Source: Candidatus Kapaibacterium sp. (GTDB lineage Bacteria > Bacteroidota > Ignavibacteria > Kapaibacteriales > Kapaibacteriaceae). From it: a stretch of 64,000 nt of DNA. Location: positions 37,916 to 101,915 of the forward strand of contig JALHPC010000004.1 in assembly GCA_022842685.1 (NCBI GenBank), in the 5' to 3' direction. Under the pieces are notes generated by a model. The model did not search any database. It was given only the letters and a program-made list of their open reading frames with translations, and was not told the DNA's origin. This document shows positions 60,904 through 64,000 of this stretch, piece by piece. Made by a program: the position numbers and the translations under genes. Every line of letters begins with the position of its first letter. The first letter of the stretch is position 1.

Positions 60904-62718
60904 ATGAGCATTGAAGTAGTAATGCCCAAGATGGGCGAGTCGATTCAAGAAGGCAAGATTCTTCGTTGGGTAAAAAAGGTTGGCGATACCGTCGAGCGCG
61001 ACGAAGTCATCCTAGAGATTTCGACCGACAAGGTGGACACCGAGGTGCCTTCGCCGGCATCGGGCGTGATTACGCAGATTCTTGCGAATGAAAACGACAC
61101 GGTAGAAGTGGGCAAGGTCATTGCCATTCTTTCTGCCGATGCTTCGGCCGCTGTTGCCGCCCCTGCGGCGCCTGCTCCGGCACCAGCACCAGCCCCAGCC
61201 CCAGCACCAGTTGCTGCTGCACCGGCACCAGCACCGGCACCAGCACCAGTAGCTGCTCCAGCCCCTGCGGCTGCGCCTGCAGCATCGGCTGGCGAGGTAG
61301 ACGTTGTGATGCCCAAGATGGGCGAGTCGATCCAAGAGGGTAAGATCCTTCGTTGGGTAAAGAAGGTTGGCGAAGCTGTCGAGCGCGATGAAGTGCTGCT
61401 AGAAATTTCGACCGACAAGGTGGACACCGAGGTGCCATCGCCAACGGCGGGTGTGCTAACGGCCATCCTAGCGCAAGAAAACGACACGGTAGAAGTTGGG
61501 GCTGTGATTGCCCGCATTGGTAGTTCGGTGGGTGCGGCTGCTGCCGCTCCTGCACCGGCACCTGCTGCACCAGCACCAGCACCTGCACCTGCCCCAGCTC
61601 CTGCGGCTGCACCAGCGCCGGCACCTGTTGCCGCCAATGGAAATGGCGCGTCGAACGGAGCCTCCAAAGCAGCCCCATCGGCTGCGGCCCTTGCAACCGC
61701 TGCTACGACGTCGATTCCACGCATGTCGGGCAATCGTTTTTACTCGCCTCTTGTTCGCAGCATTGCTGCGGTCGAAGGACTTAGTGTTGCCGAGCTCGAC
61801 GCTATTGCTGGCACCGGCATCGAAGGCCGCGTAACAAAGACCGACGTTCTTGGCTATCTAGCCAACCGCGGTGCTGCGCCGGCAGCGCCCGCGCCAATGC
61901 CAGCCGTTGCACCGTCGGCGCCAGCCGCACCTGCTGCTGCGCCAGCCGCCGCTGTGGCTGCCGCTGCGCCAAACGCACTGCCGCAGTTGAATTTGCCGGT
62001 AACGGCCGACGACGAAGTGATTCCAATGGACCGCATTCGTCAGCTTATTGCCGAGCACATGGTGCGTTCCAAGCACACGTCGCCGCACGTTACCAGCGTG
62101 GCCGAGGCCGACGTTACGGGCATCGTGCGCTTGCGCGAAAAAATGAAGGGCACATTCGAAAAGCGCGAGGGCGTAAAGCTTACGTACAACCCATTCTTTG
62201 GGGTGGCCGTTGCCGAAGGCACAAAGCAGTTCCCACGCATCAACGTTAGCGTCGATGGCAAGAACCTCATCCTTCACAAGCGCGTCCACATGGGCATGGC
62301 TACGGTGTTGGAAGACGGCAACCTTATTGTGCCTGTTATTCGCAATGCCGACACGCTGAACGTTACGGGCATGGCACGGGCGATGTCCGACATGGCCACG
62401 CGCGCACGCACCAAGAAGCTATCGCCCGATGACATTTCGGGTGGCACCATTACGGTCACCAACGTCGGTGCCTTTGGCTCGTTGTTTGGCACCCCTGTTA
62501 TCAACCAACCGCAGACGGCTATTGTTGGCATTGGCGCCATTCAAAAGCGTCCGGTTGTGAAAGAAGTCGACGGTCAAGACCTCATCGTCGTCCGCAGCAT
62601 GGTCTACCTCTCCATCACGTACGATCACCGCGTAATTGACGGGGCACTGGCAACGCAAGCGCTTGCCGCCATGGTCCGGTCGTTGGAAAGCATGAACGAG
62701 CAGACGGTAACGCTGTAG
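60904..62718 (+). CDS. Dihydrolipoamide acyltransferase (E2) with two lipoyl domains
   Basis: A 604-residue E2 of a 2-oxo-acid dehydrogenase complex. Two nearly identical lipoyl domains (~1-76 and 131-205) carry the lipoyl Lys in EISTDKVDTE (Lys43 and Lys172), joined by Ala/Pro linkers. A peripheral-subunit-binding domain (~280-320, SPLVRSIAAVEGLSVAELDAI) precedes the catalytic domain with HVTSVAEADVT and DHRVIDGA (catalytic His575). The PKMGESIQEG form suggests a 2-oxoglutarate or branched-chain E2 rather than pyruvate, but the substrate cannot be fixed without E1; no E1 or E3 gene is adjacent. Confidence 0.9.
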   Translation: MSIEVVMPKMGESIQEGKILRWVKKVGDTVERDEVILEISTDKVDTEVPSPASGVITQILANENDTVEVGKVIAILSADASAAVAAPAAPAPAPAPAPAPAPVAAAPAPAPAPAPVAAPAPAAAPAASAGEVDVVMPKMGESIQEGKILRWVKKVGEAVERDEVLLEISTDKVDTEVPSPTAGVLTAILAQENDTVEVGAVIARIGSSVGAAAAAPAPAPAAPAPAPAPAPAPAAAPAPAPVAANGNGASNGASKAAPSAAALATAATTSIPRMSGNRFYSPLVRSIAAVEGLSVAELDAIAGTGIEGRVTKTDVLGYLANRGAAPAAPAPMPAVAPSAPAAPAAAPAAAVAAAAPNALPQLNLPVTADDEVIPMDRIRQLIAEHMVRSKHTSPHVTSVAEADVTGIVRLREKMKGTFEKREGVKLTYNPFFGVAVAEGTKQFPRINVSVDGKNLILHKRVHMGMATVLEDGNLIVPVIRNADTLNVTGMARAMSDMATRARTKKLSPDDISGGTITVTNVGAFGSLFGTPVINQPQTAIVGIGAIQKRPVVKEVDGQDLIVVRSMVYLSITYDHRVIDGALATQALAAMVRSLESMNEQTVTL

Positions 62719-62726
62719 CGCTTTGC

Positions 62727-62802
62727 GGGACGTTTGCACGGGACGCTTGCACGGGACGCTTCGCGGGACGTTGCACAGGACGCTTCGCGGGACGTTTGCA
62801 CG
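62727..62802 (+). repeat. GGGACG-type tandem repeat, six units
   Basis: Six 12-13-base units (GGGACGTTTGCAC, GGGACGCTTGCAC, GGGACGCTTCGC, GGGACGTTGCAC, AGGACGCTTCGC) begin eight bases after the E2 stop, the same family and position (just behind a stop codon) as at 28685-28819. Confidence 0.75.
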
Positions 62803-62845
62803 CCACCGAAACGCGTTGTGTTTATCATCGCTTTGATTGGCCACG

Positions 62846-62905
62846 CCCGTCGTTTACGACGGGTTGGAATTTGGCTCTGCGCCTAGGCCCGCCGTTTACG
62901 GCGGG
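62846..62905. repeat. REP pair (BIME) 1
   Basis: Two 18-base palindromes, 62846-62863 (CCCGTCGT-TT-ACGACGGG) and 62888-62905 (CCCGCCGT-TT-ACGGCGGG), with a 24-base spacer containing GGCTCTGCGCCTAGG. Confidence 0.85.
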
Positions 62906-62980
62906 TGGTATGGAACGCAGCGCTCCGTCGACCAGGCGTTGATGTTATAACCTCACATTGCCGAAACATCGATTTCAACA

Positions 62981-63040
62981 CCCGCCCTGAAGGGCGGGCC
63001 TAGGCGCAGAGCCATATCCCAGCCCGCCGTAAACGACGGG
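62981..63040. repeat. REP pair (BIME) 2, opposite orientation
   Basis: Palindromes at 62981-62998 (CCCGCCCT-GA-AGGGCGGG) and 63023-63040 (one mismatch, a G-T pair in the complementary strand), with the inverted spacer. The 75-base stretch before it (62906-62980) shows nothing recognisable. Confidence 0.85.
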
Positions 63041-63109
63041 CGTGGATGTGTTCTCCATTGTTTCGAGGATTCACATCAAATCGTATCAATGTGTAGGCCT
63101 GAGGCCACG

Positions 63110-63169
63110 CCCGCCGTTTACGACGGGTTGGAATGTGGCTCTGCGCCTAGGCCCGCCGTTTACGGCGGG
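63110..63169. repeat. REP pair (BIME) 3, next to the transposase 3' end
   Basis: Palindromes at 63110-63127 and 63152-63169. It ends 13 bases before the transposase stop. The same pair at the same distance lies before the second transposase copy (63863-63922). Confidence 0.85.
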
Positions 63170-63182
63170 TACGAGATGAAGT

Positions 63183-63566
63183 TCATAATTCCGAGCCATG
63201 TCGTTGCCGTTGCGTCAAGACGTATCGTGCAACCCTAGGTATAGCAGACGGGCTTACAGTTAGGATTCCATAGCCGGTTTGCCAGGAGAAATTCTCGAGG
63301 CCATCGATAGATCGGCTAATGTAGAACGATGAACGTCCCTTGATTCGGCCTACTGCTCTAGGAATGTCGATTCCCACCGGGAACGATAACAACAGATGGG
63401 CATGGTCATCAGCTAGCCCAATCTCATAAACATGTGCACCTACGGCTAAGCACGCTTTATAGAGTATATCTCGCACCACTGTGTCGAGCCGTACTGGTAT
63501 TAGTCGCTGTCGGTGTTTTGTTGCAAACACAACGTGGTATGCAAGCTCTGTGTACGATCGTTTCAT
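63183..63566 (-). CDS. REP-associated tyrosine transposase (Y1, IS200-like)
   Basis: A 127-residue HUH single-strand transposase. ATG 63566 fits the family start (RSYTELAYHVVFATKHRQRL); ATG 63605 would add 13 residues. The HUH motif is HAH in GLADDHAHLLLSF, with GRIKGRSSFYISR and WQTGYGILTVSPS following, and the catalytic Tyr is expected in VARYVLTQRQRH. No TnpB is present. BIMEs on both sides are its likely substrates. An almost identical 3' end recurs at the window edge. Confidence 0.9.
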   Translation of the reverse strand: MKRSYTELAYHVVFATKHRQRLIPVRLDTVVRDILYKACLAVGAHVYEIGLADDHAHLLLSFPVGIDIPRAVGRIKGRSSFYISRSIDGLENFSWQTGYGILTVSPSAIPRVARYVLTQRQRHGSEL

Positions 63567-63646
63567 AGATCGCCATTGTGGCACGAAGGCTAACAAATGT
63601 GACACATTGATGTGTACGTTGTGTATGGCGAACGCTGCCTTTTACA

Positions 63647-63706
63647 CCCGCCCTGAAGGGCGGGCCTAGGCGCAGAGCCATATTCCAGCCCGTCGTAAAC
63701 GACGGG
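63647..63706. repeat. REP pair (BIME) 4, on the 5' side of the transposase
   Basis: Palindromes at 63647-63664 (CCCGCCCT-GA-AGGGCGGG) and 63689-63706 (CCCGTCGT-AA-ACGACGGG), oriented opposite to BIME 3, so the transposase is enclosed by inverted BIMEs. Confidence 0.85.
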
Positions 63707-63856
63707 CGTGGGTGTGTTCTCCAACTTTTCGCGGATTCACATCAAATCAGATCAATGTGTAGGCCTGACGCCACGCCCGCCGTAAACGACGGGCGTGGAT
63801 GTGTTCTCCAACGTTTCGCGGATTCACATCAAATCGTATCAATGTGTAGGCCTGAG
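63707..63856. repeat. ~63-base spacer repeat with a single REP unit
   Basis: The segment beginning CGTGGATGTGTTCTCCA and ending AATGTGTAGGCCTGA occurs at 63041-63103, 63707-63769 and 63794-63856. A lone REP palindrome (63776-63793) lies between the last two copies. No gene is seen in 63567-63935. Confidence 0.75.
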
Positions 63857-63862
63857 GCCACG

Positions 63863-63922
63863 CCCGTCGTTTACGACGGGCTGGAATGTGGCTCTGCGCC
63901 TAGGCCCGCCGTTTACGGCGGG
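63863..63922. repeat. REP pair (BIME) 5, before the second transposase copy
   Basis: Palindromes at 63863-63880 and 63905-63922. It is BIME 3 displaced by 753 bases. Confidence 0.85.
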
Positions 63923-63935
63923 TACGAGATGAAGT

Positions 63936-64000
63936 TCATAATTCCGAGCCATGTCGTTGCCGTTGCGTCAAGACGTATCGTGCAACCCTAGGTATAGCAG
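63936..64000 (-). CDS. Second REP-associated transposase, 3' end only (window edge)
   Basis: The last 21 codons and stop of a transposase gene identical in sequence to 63183-63247. The identity extends through the neighbouring BIME and at least 63901-64000 equals 63148-63247 exactly. The rest of the gene lies outside the window, so whether this copy is intact is unknown. Confidence 0.75.
   Translation of the reverse strand, partial: AIPRVARYVLTQRQRHGSEL

Overview
The window reads as chromosomal DNA of a Gram-negative bacterium of the Bacteroidota-Chlorobiota side of the FCB group. The evidence: several secreted proteins end in type IX secretion (T9SS)-like C-terminal sorting domains (6925-8238, 16576-18861, 38621-41116, 46171-47820, 53292-56141, 56141-56899); there is a TonB-dependent receptor with a CarboxypepD_reg-like N-terminus; and many genes are preceded by a TAnnTTTG-type -7 promoter box. 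The G+C content is moderately high and genes are densely packed with 1-4 base overlaps. An Ignavibacteria/Kapabacteria-type heterotroph is my best guess, but no 16S gene is present to settle it.

Layout. 1-9035: an exported surface-protein cluster. It begins with the 3' part of a head-repeat protein, followed by six tightly overlapping genes for secreted beta-rich proteins, a T9SS-like protein and an outer-membrane barrel. 9211-13328 (minus): two tandem paralogous TPR histidine kinases without a response regulator. 13494-16503: nuoM and nuoN. 16576-21757: a cohesin/HYDIN-like T9SS protein, a barrel partner, a DUF1573 protein and an Asp-box propeller-like protein. 21747-25319 (minus): a four-gene operon with a small secreted protein, a HELSH metalloprotease, an ABC ATPase and a lytic transglycosylase. 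25406-28673: a two-domain Fe-S protein diverging from a small Cys-rich protein and a TonB receptor. 28912-34596 (minus): panD, a GlmU-like uridylyltransferase, methylmalonyl-CoA epimerase, gpmA and a secreted TldD/TldE-like pair in one run. 34706-37672: an AtuA-like protein, a small exported protein, kynureninase and an RlmB-type methylase.

37658-41858 is the most repeat-rich part. A four-helix-bundle (S23-type) gene sits between inverted arrays of tiny hairpins; then comes a seven-repeat SBBP T9SS protein and a 779-base island holding four repeat families. 41896-47820: lysS, an M50 protease, an ArnT-like glycosyltransferase and a metzincin. 47842-51828 (minus): corA, an amidase and an MsbA-like ABC exporter. 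51889-53295: an RlmD-type methylase. 53292-56899 (minus): a subtilase and a partner protein. 56994-58619 (minus): a four-domain ribosomal protein S1. 58907-59850: rpsF-rplI ending in a clear terminator. 59927-62718: a TIGR01777 epimerase and a dihydrolipoamide acyltransferase with two lipoyl domains. 62719-64000: GGGACG-type tandem repeats, then REP/BIME palindromes surrounding a REP-associated tyrosine transposase, with the start of a second copy at the window edge.

The candidates for undescribed biology are (i) the S23 gene bounded by a 33-base inverted repeat inside hairpin arrays, (ii) the duplicated transposase-BIME module and the dispersed BIMEs it may mobilise, (iii) the short GGGACG tandem-repeat family found after genes at three loci, and (iv) the multi-gene surface operon at the start of the window.
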